Both the position numbers and the translations under genes were made by a program. The notes below the pieces were generated by a model. That model ran no database searches and was not told the origin of the DNA. It saw nothing but the letters and a program-made list of their open reading frames with translations. From NCBI GenBank assembly GCA_934691925.1, contig CAKUTI010000013.1:1-40307 (forward strand): a DNA stretch of 40,307 nucleotides. Direction: 5' to 3'. Below are positions 10,301-15,807 of the stretch, one piece after another; the stretch's first letter is position 1, and the number at the start of each line of letters is the position of its first letter. Source of the DNA: an uncultured Treponema sp. (GTDB taxonomy: Bacteria; Spirochaetota; Spirochaetia; Treponematales; Treponemataceae).

Positions 10301-11140
10301 TTTTTCATAAAGGCTCATCACATAGTCAATTACGTTTGAATACCCTTTTTCAGCTTTTGTGTAATTTTTCAATGACTCCGCAATTGATTTTCTGGCATTT
10401 TCGTACTTTGATTTTTTGTATTCCGCATTATAAAGTCTGCCATACTCATCAAGCTCTAAACTATTATCTTTTAACTTTTCGCTTAACAGACATTTCTCTT
10501 TTTCTGCGCTCATAAAAAGTTCATAGCAAAATTGCAGCTCCGAATCAGCAAATTTATATTCCTTTGCAAGAAGTATTTTTAATCTTTCATCTTTGCCTAG
10601 AATTTCCACTGTTTTGGCAGAATTCTTCAATGAATTCTCTATTATGTTAATCAGCTCTGAATTTTCTTCGCTTTTGATTTTTAATATCTCTATAATATTT
10701 TTTAAATATGTATTCAAATCATCTGCATAAATTACAGTTGATATGTTCTTTTTATCTTTGCCGTTTGCCGCATTCAGCTTTATATTTTCACAGTCTTTTA
10801 TATATCCGATTTCACTTTTTATTATGTCTACAAAAAGCTCCCTGCTCTTATCTTTAACTGCTTCCGAGTATTCACTGCTAGACAGAATTTCATCCAAATC
10901 AGAAGCATTCTTCTTTATAAGCTCTACAACATCCTCATACAGCGCAATAAAAGCCGTGCCCATTTTTTCAAGCTGAGGATAGACAGTATTATAATATCCA
11001 TTTGTCTCATTGCTAACAGAATCTTCTATTATATTTAAATTAGCTATGATTTTGTTTTCAAAACTAACATAGTCTGCCTGCACATCTTTCAGTTTTTCAT
11101 ATTCACTGTTCTGGCTCAATGAATATTCCACAAAATACAT
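4358..11140 (-). CDS. Giant secreted coiled-coil protein, main part with variable C-terminal tail
   Basis: 2260 residues, frame 3 of a broken gene whose beginning lies at 11188-13193. Residues 1-1300 are almost entirely charged coiled coil with Trp-spaced motifs (e.g. YNVWKRDFLKTYQKNTEDW near 1150-1180). A hydrophobic Ala/Gly-rich stretch follows around 1480-1595, then a beta-rich core (about 1602-1850) containing GITLGHEAYRDG; His1840-Glu1841 sits in a HEAYR string that lacks the second His of a HExxH metalloprotease. After a seam (YDSSADYWR) comes a tail of about 335 residues whose end carries YGCNFMS (Cys2132), PDHFVTG (His2228) and IYNPA (Asn2241), the spacing and context of a papain/C39-like cysteine peptidase. 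The architecture recalls the very large spirochaete proteins modelled in Leptospira as TIGR04388, from memory only. Probably exported and cleaved or displayed; function is not established. Confidence 0.75.
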   Translation of the reverse strand: MYFVEYSLSQNSEYEKLKDVQADYVSFENKIIANLNIIEDSVSNETNGYYNTVYPQLEKMGTAFIALYEDVVELIKKNASDLDEILSSSEYSEAVKDKSRELFVDIIKSEIGYIKDCENIKLNAANGKDKKNISTVIYADDLNTYLKNIIEILKIKSEENSELINIIENSLKNSAKTVEILGKDERLKILLAKEYKFADSELQFCYELFMSAEKEKCLLSEKLKDNSLELDEYGRLYNAEYKKSKYENARKSIAESLKNYTKAEKGYSNVIDYVMSLYEKTLYSSDTFGKAFNNYIEAYLKSEAFRYRRSSAFDEEKVRAEKEKLSEYINSVDVKKLSEEEYHAYTKNMWTLKFLSYAEGYTSEYSNWFEKIKKTDFCSSEILADDDKLKFRNIVASWESSLQQELEEQLQYERKYFEAELEEIENVKENNLDYSEHEQNVNSLWQLKSSLAEYAEIYGKYSLSKDELNQAALEKKNEISEREAEYQELLNQYESAVSRLKNSGDVYNKKVEEINEKYRNVLEARKVLRAKQAVYDWAESIYLENLGNTEGVDYLTPKEKLSKVKYAYNRASLSLEILKEVQNSKNQEKENSKTVGFKQKDKLYYDSCIISYEVSEKVNAVLYEMQQAEQEAENQRYELFGNTDKNECDEETERWLENLVADKNYFEKVVAATLYYKLFVASKDEKNTFFEGNSKQGEDIYKILEDGCDTGSFSVQGVSKAHGNNVGKKFRNYVKGYLEDSYKYVMEKDSEAIKKALAFRDTKGKYAQKMESLEVHLVKKYAYKKLEDWLDDIEDAHWFSQHFLWGKLKFLDKEGEWAKNASKKMKAAKNGANENYGKYYEDTASLIGSLKVATDNAVQARKKYNKILTGSENGDGQKIKGSEAKKKIESLLSENVKRNVDLNAVLSRISDEEEYDDIVSAMAGAMSLLKKETDAAKMLMEKENSELQNEQALYTDIYENEVNKGLAVSEEDSSRLKSLARMASDLTLTIAERNRACEQYDELFSSLNVNADKAYLEALAQKTWGAGSYSSTKDAQTVTSLYESYIKGNGALFTDENRNAESYMTEMLNNWYVNYAKLLETRNGQKLKEYLNELDYSANSFATQNSEILSQLYDIKEASKQEWNKASEKLNATYNVWKRDFLKTYQKNTEDWQASYDDFLKDKQEWITAMYVEAANQSAYSEEKTAETVAKSYANAKLAAAEKMLEATIDTEAYVNELLADTNLASLEKHMADVSSRLEKTAGFSAVNRSSFAGTMASFLMAQKISSEVTAKMEVTASKAAALKAAENIEANIKQSYEMVDEQNQYYEDYVKELVQGAGYRWTSKESKRRVAVDSHAFGTVYETQYVASYQWFKTAVPEVTVSTALLGNMEGETLALATAQDASDLEEWRKRIFSAEEGKKGEFVEWVGEGGTLKSDYDTSKSLSRNTEKSGSGQMGPIILNFQWNEIQQAKGFAELAKPVWDQKLYPQEMFGMEAPSIRTAAGVAAAAAAAVAGTVAAPFTGGSSAALGAVTAAAIGAAITFSNEFVFAMLDLVGEYKSPEEIGRQLAVKAATDAVSVLGAGAGSVVAGISGIAGVAARTGVSVAAGAASTVAANAIQYAGDWDGFSGSMSNFDTWSGVVTSAAGSLVTNSLNEAVVGARYENVLGEGGKKITRLTHSKLDGFSSSQIGSIQKLNGTIGGLASAGLSYGLTGEATFNILNISDFWAGASSGLLEMTLSRDRGVTARLGTGGTDLSFGTVTSSLQGIKTLNKNMQITRAASRNNMENAATALRTQYGFGDEKQLAQLEEILKGRTELKRGNGGGRAQTTAENGKRTVYLNSYKENMTREEQLALGITLGHEAYRDGITGGAQSQIEETRSAVKGHAEMLKNMLRDSNYSYIMDGIVSKNQNLQMDLMADSLGEKIFDSYVDGMYDSSADYWRMTWSGQLLSDGDGWLKDMNGNYILDENGDRIGAEKQESGLLNIMNGTGGQSYASFTDEQKSKAQEIMRAAGLEMYSNGQWNNKLGKKIDMAKVMELYGDSIADKVFSAYYNNKVDSDLASMWQLNLKFSDSTLSKNVLEVAKDRYSELVTRHLNDTATPAALMDKYTWSIYDKNGIATQLYKIDENNSFLDDLVKQTDSGLNSIINAYGCNFMSTIAFPQLLTGNVLTASEIQDIWDYASRQQAFSWGDYKEMPWIIEQSEVKQPDLIANKVSAELGYDKLRFIFGGEHKYNQIGRRVKVPYRPDHFVTGSIYSSVIYNPANTIGKHRDEVPVYVYKK
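5375..6337 (-). repeat. Core repeat, copy 1 (inside the giant gene)
   Basis: Partner of 2634-3613. It encodes giant-protein residues 1602 to about 1922, bounded on one side by GDWDGFSG and on the other by the 27-base seam at 5375-5401 that encodes YDSSADYWR. Sequence on both outer sides differs between the two copies except for the short upstream match at 7190-7233. Confidence 0.85.
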
Positions 11141-11187
11141 ATCTTTTTCAAAATCCTGAATTTTCTTCTGGACTTCCTCATAATCTT

Positions 11188-12888
11188 CTATATTTTTTTT
11201 ATCTGATGAGTTACTGTTTTTATATCTACATTCTGGTCCAACGCCATTAATGCCTGATATTCTGTATTAAGCTCCGCGATTTCTTTTCGTTTTTTGTCCA
11301 GCAGCTCATTTATTATATTTAATTTTACAGAGTTTTCGTTTATGTTCTTTTCCAAAGCGTCAAGCTCAGAATTTTCTTTTTCATACACAGACTGTGCATT
11401 GTCATACTCTTTTTCGGCATTTTCTTTTTCTTCTCTTGTTCTTTCAGAGCTGTCACGGCTGGCATCCACATTCTTTGCATACTGTTCAACCTGCTGGGCA
11501 ACATACAGTTCTTCTTCCCAATACTGAACAAGTTGCTGAGCTTTGCTAAGTTCTATTTCCAGCTCAGATTTAAATGAAACCTCCTCAACATTTCCTGTAA
11601 GATTATAAATGTTGTTTTCCGCACTTTTTAACTGTTCTTTATAATATAAAATCTGGTCTATCCAGTCATCTGCAGTTTTTAATGCTTTTAAATTCTTAAA
11701 AAACTCTGCATTTCCGCTCTGTTTTTCTGCGGAAGCTATCAAGTCTTCAAGATTGCTTAAATCGCTTTTTAATGTTTTTTTATAGTGCCAACTGTTTACA
11801 ATATTTGCTAAATCGTTTTTTAATTTTTCTGCTTTTTCTTCGTTAAAATTCTGTATATCAAATTCATATTTTTCATTGTCTTCCGTTTTCCAGTAACTAT
11901 ATAACCCTTTATATTTTGATTCCCAAATTCCGTACCAGCTTTCTATTCCTTGTTTGCACATGACCAATGCGCTTCTTAAATTTCCGTACAAAGTTATCTG
12001 ACTTTCGGCAATCTGCAGCAATTTAGATTTTTCTTCTTCCAGCGCGGCATTGTAAGACTGGTACATTTCCGAAAGTTTATTTTCATTGTCCAGATTCTTT
12101 CGTGCTACTTCTTCCTGAATTTTCTTTATTCTTTCGCTAATGCTTTTTTCCCAGTCAGCACGTTTGCTTCTTAGCTCGTTATACGCATCCTGCCATTTTT
12201 CCTCGCCATTCTGGAATGTTTTTTCAGCCTCAGTTTCCCAATCCTGCCGGTTTCTTAAAAATTCAGTTTCCGCATCTTCCCATACTTTCAGACCTTTATA
12301 AAAAACAACCTTAAAGTTTGAAAGCAAATCTGAAACATCAGCCTCTTCAATATTCTTGCCGCTTACTGTTTTTTCCAGTTCAGAAAAAAGGCTGTCCATC
12401 GCCGCATTTGATTCTGTCAGCGCATTATCGGCAATTCCCCTTGCTATAACTTTTGCAGCCTCTTTTGACTTTTCCGCTTTTATTGACTCTTTGTCTTCCA
12501 AGAATCTTACAATCAGCTTGCTTCCTTCTGTTTTTAAAAGCTGCTCATTTTCCTGTTTTACAACATTGCGGGTAGACACATTTGCATTTTCAAAGATTTC
12601 TTCAATATCTATGCTGGTTATACCTTTTCCGCTAAGCCTGTTTTTTATTTCCGCCAGCTGCAAAAGGTTTTCTGAATCTATTTTATCCAGATACTCATTG
12701 ATAATTGTTTCTGATTTTTTATTCCATTCATTTCTTAAGACTGCTGTCTCATCCAGTGAATATCCGTCTGTATTATACGTAGCCCTTGTTTCTTTTATTT
12801 TTTGCGCAAGCTCATTACTAACTTTACTCGCCGAAACAACCGCCGCCTTTCTGCAAAGCCATTCCACATAGCTTTTATTCTTTTCCAT
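11188..12888 (-). CDS. Giant secreted coiled-coil protein, second frame segment
   Basis: 566 residues from the first internal ATG; the reading frame is open farther upstream to about 13026 and the upstream codons continue the same protein style (GWEEKAEAGFEEALKYWEKE), so the ATG at 12888 is probably not a true start and has no ribosome site. The sequence is long coiled coil with Trp at 14-15-residue intervals (VWEDAETEFLRNRQDW, EEKWQDAYNELRSKRADW). It ends with TAG at 11190-11188 just after a run of eight A on the coding strand (11193-11200). One extra A would fuse it, without a stop, to the 2260-residue frame through NIEDYEEVQKKIQDFEKD. It is therefore the middle of one ~2945-residue gene, interrupted by mutation, sequencing error or programmed slippage. 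Confidence 0.72.
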   Translation of the reverse strand: MEKNKSYVEWLCRKAAVVSASKVSNELAQKIKETRATYNTDGYSLDETAVLRNEWNKKSETIINEYLDKIDSENLLQLAEIKNRLSGKGITSIDIEEIFENANVSTRNVVKQENEQLLKTEGSKLIVRFLEDKESIKAEKSKEAAKVIARGIADNALTESNAAMDSLFSELEKTVSGKNIEEADVSDLLSNFKVVFYKGLKVWEDAETEFLRNRQDWETEAEKTFQNGEEKWQDAYNELRSKRADWEKSISERIKKIQEEVARKNLDNENKLSEMYQSYNAALEEEKSKLLQIAESQITLYGNLRSALVMCKQGIESWYGIWESKYKGLYSYWKTEDNEKYEFDIQNFNEEKAEKLKNDLANIVNSWHYKKTLKSDLSNLEDLIASAEKQSGNAEFFKNLKALKTADDWIDQILYYKEQLKSAENNIYNLTGNVEEVSFKSELEIELSKAQQLVQYWEEELYVAQQVEQYAKNVDASRDSSERTREEKENAEKEYDNAQSVYEKENSELDALEKNINENSVKLNIINELLDKKRKEIAELNTEYQALMALDQNVDIKTVTHQIKKI

Positions 12889-12947
12889 TTCAAGATAAAG
12901 CCTTGCATCTTCCTTTTGCCTTTTATACTCTTCGTAATCGTTTTCTT

Positions 12948-13193
12948 CTATATATAAGCTTTCTTTTTCCCAATACTTAAGGGCTTCCTCAAAACCGGCT
13001 TCAGCTTTTTCTTCCCAGCCAGCCCCTCATCATACTCAGCACTGGCTTTTTCCAGATAATAATCCAGACGCTGTTTACTTGCATTTAATGAGCTAGAGAT
13101 TTCTTTTGCAGGCAGCAATGACACCGCATACAACATCATAAGCAGCACGGCTATTATGCGGTTTATTTTTTCTATTTTCTCTCTCTTTTCCAT
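12948..13193 (-). CDS. Giant secreted coiled-coil protein, N-terminal segment with signal peptide
   Basis: The start ATG at 13193 is followed by a lysine-rich n-region (MEKREKIEK), a hydrophobic core (IIAVLLMMLYAVSLL) and a small-residue exit (PAKE), a good Sec signal peptide. About 30 residues of coiled coil follow (LNASKQRLDYYLEKASAEYDE), after which this frame turns into an uncharacteristic lysine/proline string and stops at 12948. The protein style continues in the next frame from about 13026 downward. Bridging needs a -1 shift, most simply at the CCCC run 13023-13026 (GGGG on the coding strand) or at the AAAAAG string (CTTTTT, 13005-13010). With one added base here and one at 11193-11200, 13193 to 4358 becomes exactly 2946 codons. 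A promoter lies upstream at 13233-13262. Confidence 0.7.
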   Translation of the reverse strand: MEKREKIEKINRIIAVLLMMLYAVSLLPAKEISSSLNASKQRLDYYLEKASAEYDEGLAGKKKLKPVLRKPLSIGKKKAYI

Positions 13194-13232
13194 ACTGCCT
13201 AGACTTTTTATAAAACTAATCCTTTATAATTT

Positions 13233-13262
13233 ATTCTACACCATATTTTTATTTTCTGTCAA
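13233..13262 (-). promoter_or_regulatory. Promoter of the giant-protein gene
   Basis: On the minus strand TTGACA (13262-13257) and TAGAAT (13238-13233) are separated by 18 bases, a good sigma-70 match about 40 bases before the start codon at 13193. It lies between the coding sequence and the 23-bp repeats. Confidence 0.6.
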
Positions 13263-13305
13263 ATTTCTTAGAAAAAAAATCAGCCCCCGCCCAATCCGCA
13301 GACTG

Positions 13306-13420
13306 CGGAACGAGCCTTCCACACACACTGGAACGTCCATTCCACGGTCTCTGGAACGTACGTTCCACAGTCCCTATAACGCACGTTCCACAGGCAATGG
13401 AACGTGCGTTCTGCATATCG
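13306..13420. repeat. Five tandem 23-bp palindromic repeats (candidate operator array)
   Basis: Units start at 13306, 13329, 13352, 13375 and 13398, each exactly 23 bases. The shared part is TGGAACGTNCGTTCCACAG, itself an imperfect palindrome (GGAACG...CGTTCC); units 1 and 4 deviate most. Exact phasing places copies on nearly regular faces of the helix (about 2.2 turns). The array sits between the divergent promoters of the giant gene and the XRE regulator. Iteron-like operators bound by the adjacent XRE protein are the likeliest reading. Confidence 0.8.
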
Positions 13421-13504
13421 CGGACACAACCGCAAAAAAAACGCAAGTAAACACAAATAAAACATTTTTATTTACAATTTGTAAATATTTTACAAATAAA
13501 AGTA

Positions 13505-13533
13505 TTGACTTCATAAAACAGTTGTAATATTAT
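13505..13533 (+). promoter_or_regulatory. Promoter of the XRE-ImmA operon
   Basis: TTGACT (13505-13510), a 17-base spacer and TATTAT (13528-13533) form a near-consensus sigma-70 promoter. Transcription would begin near 13540, about 50 bases before the XRE start. Confidence 0.65.
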
Positions 13534-13558
13534 CTAATCGTGAGAAAGTAAAAATCAT

Positions 13559-13572
13559 ACGGAACGTTCCGT
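13559..13572. promoter_or_regulatory. 14-bp perfect palindrome, candidate XRE autoregulatory site
   Basis: ACGGAACGTTCCGT is a perfect palindrome with the same GGAACG/CGTTCC half-sites as the 23-bp repeats but without their central spacer bases. It lies between the predicted transcription start and the ribosome site of the XRE gene, where binding would block its own expression. Confidence 0.6.
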
Positions 13573-13591
13573 GGTCTTAAGGAAGGTTACT

Positions 13592-13975
13592 ATGACAGAC
13601 ATCGCAAAGTTTCTTAGGAAGTTGCGCATTGACAACGAACAGAGCTTGGGCGATATGGCGGAAAAGATTGGAGTTTCTGCCGCTTACCTTTCGGCGATTG
13701 AAAACAACAAGAGAGTCGCGCCGGAGGACATGAAAGACAAGCTGTTCAGCAAGTACAGTCTTTCAGAAGAACAAAAGCTTGAGTTCGCGCGTCTGGTCGC
13801 AGAGTCAAGGGAAAAGGTCGAGATTGACCTAAAGGGTGTTCAGGGGGAGCTTTTTCCTGAATATGTGGATACGGCTGTTATGTTTGCACACGACTTGTCG
13901 CAGATGAACAGAAGCCAGCTTGCAGAAATTAAGGAGCTTCTGCAGAAAATCAAAATGGAAGCAAAGCCTATGTAG
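13592..13975 (+). CDS. XRE-family transcriptional regulator
   Basis: 127 residues from the ATG at 13592, selected over an upstream in-frame GTG at 13571 because GGAAGG sits five bases before it and the protein then starts at the helix bundle (MTDIAKFLRKLR). Residues about 17-50 form a Cro/CI helix-turn-helix (LGDMAEKIGVSAAYLSAIEN). The C-terminal half is helical and may dimerise. The ImmA-type gene follows 16 bases later, the usual pairing in mobile elements and stress modules where the peptidase cleaves the repressor. Palindromic repeats upstream are plausible binding sites. The target set, and whether it includes the divergent giant gene, is inferred. Confidence 0.88.
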   Translation: MTDIAKFLRKLRIDNEQSLGDMAEKIGVSAAYLSAIENNKRVAPEDMKDKLFSKYSLSEEQKLEFARLVAESREKVEIDLKGVQGELFPEYVDTAVMFAHDLSQMNRSQLAEIKELLQKIKMEAKPM

Positions 13976-13991
13976 AGCACGGAGGTGAAAA

Positions 13992-14636
13992 GTGGCAGAG
14001 CAGATTAGCATTGTTGGAACAGTCATTCTTATGATGATTGTGGATTTTAAGAAAATGGCTGTTGAGTTCAAGAAATTCTTCGGGCTGGAGTCATCCCAGA
14101 GTTTTCCCGCGCTAAGCATCGCAGAAAACGAGCTGTGCAATGCAGACGACGCATTTGAATTCAACATAATTGCTGACAAGGACTGGAGCTGCAAGAACAG
14201 CGTGCAGGCCTATTACCGGCACAAGGACAAATCCCATGAAATCGGCATAAAGGAATCTGTGTACAACAAGGCCAGAAGCGGAGACCGCGGTGCGCTTTTC
14301 ACAATTGCGCACGAGATTTCGCACTGGGGACTGCTCAACCACTTTAACTTAAATCTTGGAATCACAAACAAATCGATTGATTCTGTAACAAAGATGATTT
14401 TAGGCAGCATCCATGAGAACATGGCGGATCTTCTTACAGCCCTGCTTGTTTTCAGCGAGGAAGAGCTTTTGAACAGCCAGAGCGAAAAGAGCTGCGTTTG
14501 CCCATGCATGAGCGACAGCCAGATTTCTCTCGCGCTCTTTTATGCTCAGAACCATGATTTTCTTGCAGAAAATTTCAGAAATTCAATTCTGCCGCAGATA
14601 AGAAAAGAAGCGGCATTTTCAAGGAGGATAGAATAA
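13992..14636 (+). CDS. ImmA/IrrE-family metallopeptidase
   Basis: 214 residues starting at GTG 13992, with GGAGG six bases upstream. The zinc motif AHEISHW (His107, Glu108, His111) is followed by SIHENMADLL with Glu142 as probable third ligand, the DUF955/ImmA arrangement. Family members cut XRE-type repressors (ImmA on ImmR in ICEBs1; IrrE on DdrO in Deinococcus). Its partner would be the product of the preceding gene, with which it forms an operon. The family's trigger differs between systems and none can be read here. Confidence 0.85.
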   Translation: MAEQISIVGTVILMMIVDFKKMAVEFKKFFGLESSQSFPALSIAENELCNADDAFEFNIIADKDWSCKNSVQAYYRHKDKSHEIGIKESVYNKARSGDRGALFTIAHEISHWGLLNHFNLNLGITNKSIDSVTKMILGSIHENMADLLTALLVFSEEELLNSQSEKSCVCPCMSDSQISLALFYAQNHDFLAENFRNSILPQIRKEAAFSRRIE

Positions 14637-14690
14637 ATGCCGGAAGGCAAAAAAACAGCCCTTGCTTAATTGGCGTTAAACAAAGGCTCT

Positions 14691-14750
14691 GCATAGATTC
14701 AAAACAAAACTGAATCAAAAACGATGTTCTATCTTACACTGAATCTATGC
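14691..14750. repeat. 11-bp inverted repeat after the ImmA gene
   Basis: GCATAGATTCA (14691-14701) and TGAATCTATGC (14740-14750) are perfect inverted arms around a 38-base loop that contains a further TGAATC. A run of nine T begins twelve bases after the right arm, so it may end XRE-ImmA transcription imperfectly or be a protein site. The remaining bases of the 14637-14889 gap show no gene. Confidence 0.5.
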
Positions 14751-14830
14751 TCCTTGTCAAAGTTTTTTTTTACAGCCGCAGTGCTTTTGGAAGACAGGCT
14801 CCGCGCGCATTTTTTGTCTTTGGCAGAATC

Positions 14831-14862
14831 GACAGCGGTCTACATTTATTAAAATCGCTGTC
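14831..14862 (+). promoter_or_regulatory. Hairpin in the leader of the HU/Ig-like gene
   Basis: GACAGCG (14831-14837) and CGCTGTC (14856-14862) pair around an 18-base AT-rich loop, sixteen bases before the AGGAG ribosome site. It could be an operator or a leader structure. No clear promoter was found beside it. Confidence 0.4.
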
Positions 14863-14889
14863 AGAAAAAAATCACAATAGGAGCAAAAT

Positions 14890-15648
14890 ATGGCTACTGA
14901 TTTCAAGAAGGCGGACAGCCTTTTAAGCGTAACCCTGCGCAAGAACAAATTTACGCATGAAGAAAATTCATTCTTTGGACGTGTAACAAGAAACACAGTG
15001 ACTCTTGAAAACCTTATTGCGTCAATAGCAGAGAAGAATCCAGGCATAAGCCCATATATGATTCAGCACACAGCAAATCTTCTGGGAAATGAGATGCTGA
15101 ACGACTGCAAGAACGGAAATTCTGTTGATTTTCTGGGGCTTGGAACAATGTTCATTTCCATTGCGGGCGCAGTGAACGGAGAAAATCCGGGAGGAACAAA
15201 CATTCCGGGATTCAAGCTGAACTTCACGCCGAGCGCAAAGGCGCAGGAGTCTTTAGGAAGCCTTAAGGTTGACAAAGTTGTGATTGCGGACTCAAATCCT
15301 GCAATCGATAAAATCATCAACGTTTTTGACCAGAATGAAAAACGGATTCTGAAAACTGGAAAAGGCGTAAAAATTACAGGCTCAAAGCTAAAGGTGTTCG
15401 GCGAGGATTCAGGCATCTGGTTCGCGCCTGTAAAGGAAGACGGAATGACAAACAATGATGAAAGCAGCTGGACTTCTGTAAGCACGCAGACTTTAAGCCA
15501 GAACAAGCCCAAGTCGCTTGAATTCTATGTGCCAGACAGCCTTGCACCAGGACAGTACAGCATTGTAATCCGCACAAGATTCTGCAGCGGCGACAAGCAG
15601 CTGAAAACACCGGTAACAACAGCAAGCAAAGCTGTCACAGTGGAATAA
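14890..15648 (+). CDS. HU-like DNA-binding protein with C-terminal Ig-like (DUF4469-type) domain
   Basis: 252 residues, ATG preceded by AGGAG at six bases. Residues 1-115 resemble an HU/IHF-related domain: helices around NLIASIAEKNPGISPYMI and a beta-arm region ending in PGFKLNFTPSAKAQ. Residues about 130-252 form a beta-sandwich of the DUF4469 kind (KGVKITGSKLKVFG, then SLEFYVPDSLAPGQYSIVIRTRF). Proteins with this pair of domains occur in Bacteroidetes and Treponema, by recall, with no settled role; HU homologues bend or coat DNA. It stands alone between the ImmA gene and a strong bidirectional terminator. Confidence 0.72.
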   Translation: MATDFKKADSLLSVTLRKNKFTHEENSFFGRVTRNTVTLENLIASIAEKNPGISPYMIQHTANLLGNEMLNDCKNGNSVDFLGLGTMFISIAGAVNGENPGGTNIPGFKLNFTPSAKAQESLGSLKVDKVVIADSNPAIDKIINVFDQNEKRILKTGKGVKITGSKLKVFGEDSGIWFAPVKEDGMTNNDESSWTSVSTQTLSQNKPKSLEFYVPDSLAPGQYSIVIRTRFCSGDKQLKTPVTTASKAVTVE

Positions 15649-15734
15649 AGCATTAAGAATCCAAGCGCGAACGCAGGAATTCTGAATTCCTCTGGAATTA
15701 AATTCTTGTGTTTTTTTCCTCCTAAAACAAAAAA

Positions 15735-15768
15735 AAGCGGAAACAGAGCTTTTTCTCTGTTTCCGCTT
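15735..15768. terminator. Bidirectional terminator between the HU/Ig-like gene and clpB
   Basis: A 14-bp perfect stem (AAGCGGAAACAGAG / CTCTGTTTCCGCTT) with a six-base loop, flanked by an A-rich run on the left and CGTTTTTTT on the right, so it works for both converging genes. Confidence 0.92.
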
Positions 15769-15807
15769 CGTTTTTTTATCGGCGTGCGAAAGATTCCGCC
15801 TTTTACG

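Noticed and set aside
4358..13193. Classifying the giant protein as Rhs or CdiA
   Set aside because: No YD repeats, no DPxGL boundary, no TPS-type haemagglutinin domain and no VENN motif were seen; only the locus layout is shared.
13306..13420. The 23-bp array as a CRISPR
   Set aside because: There are no spacers: repeats abut directly, and no cas gene is present.
15670..15695. AGGAATTC...GAATTCCT near-palindrome after the HU/Ig-like gene
   Set aside because: Short, followed by no T-run, and upstream of a much better terminator; no function proposed.
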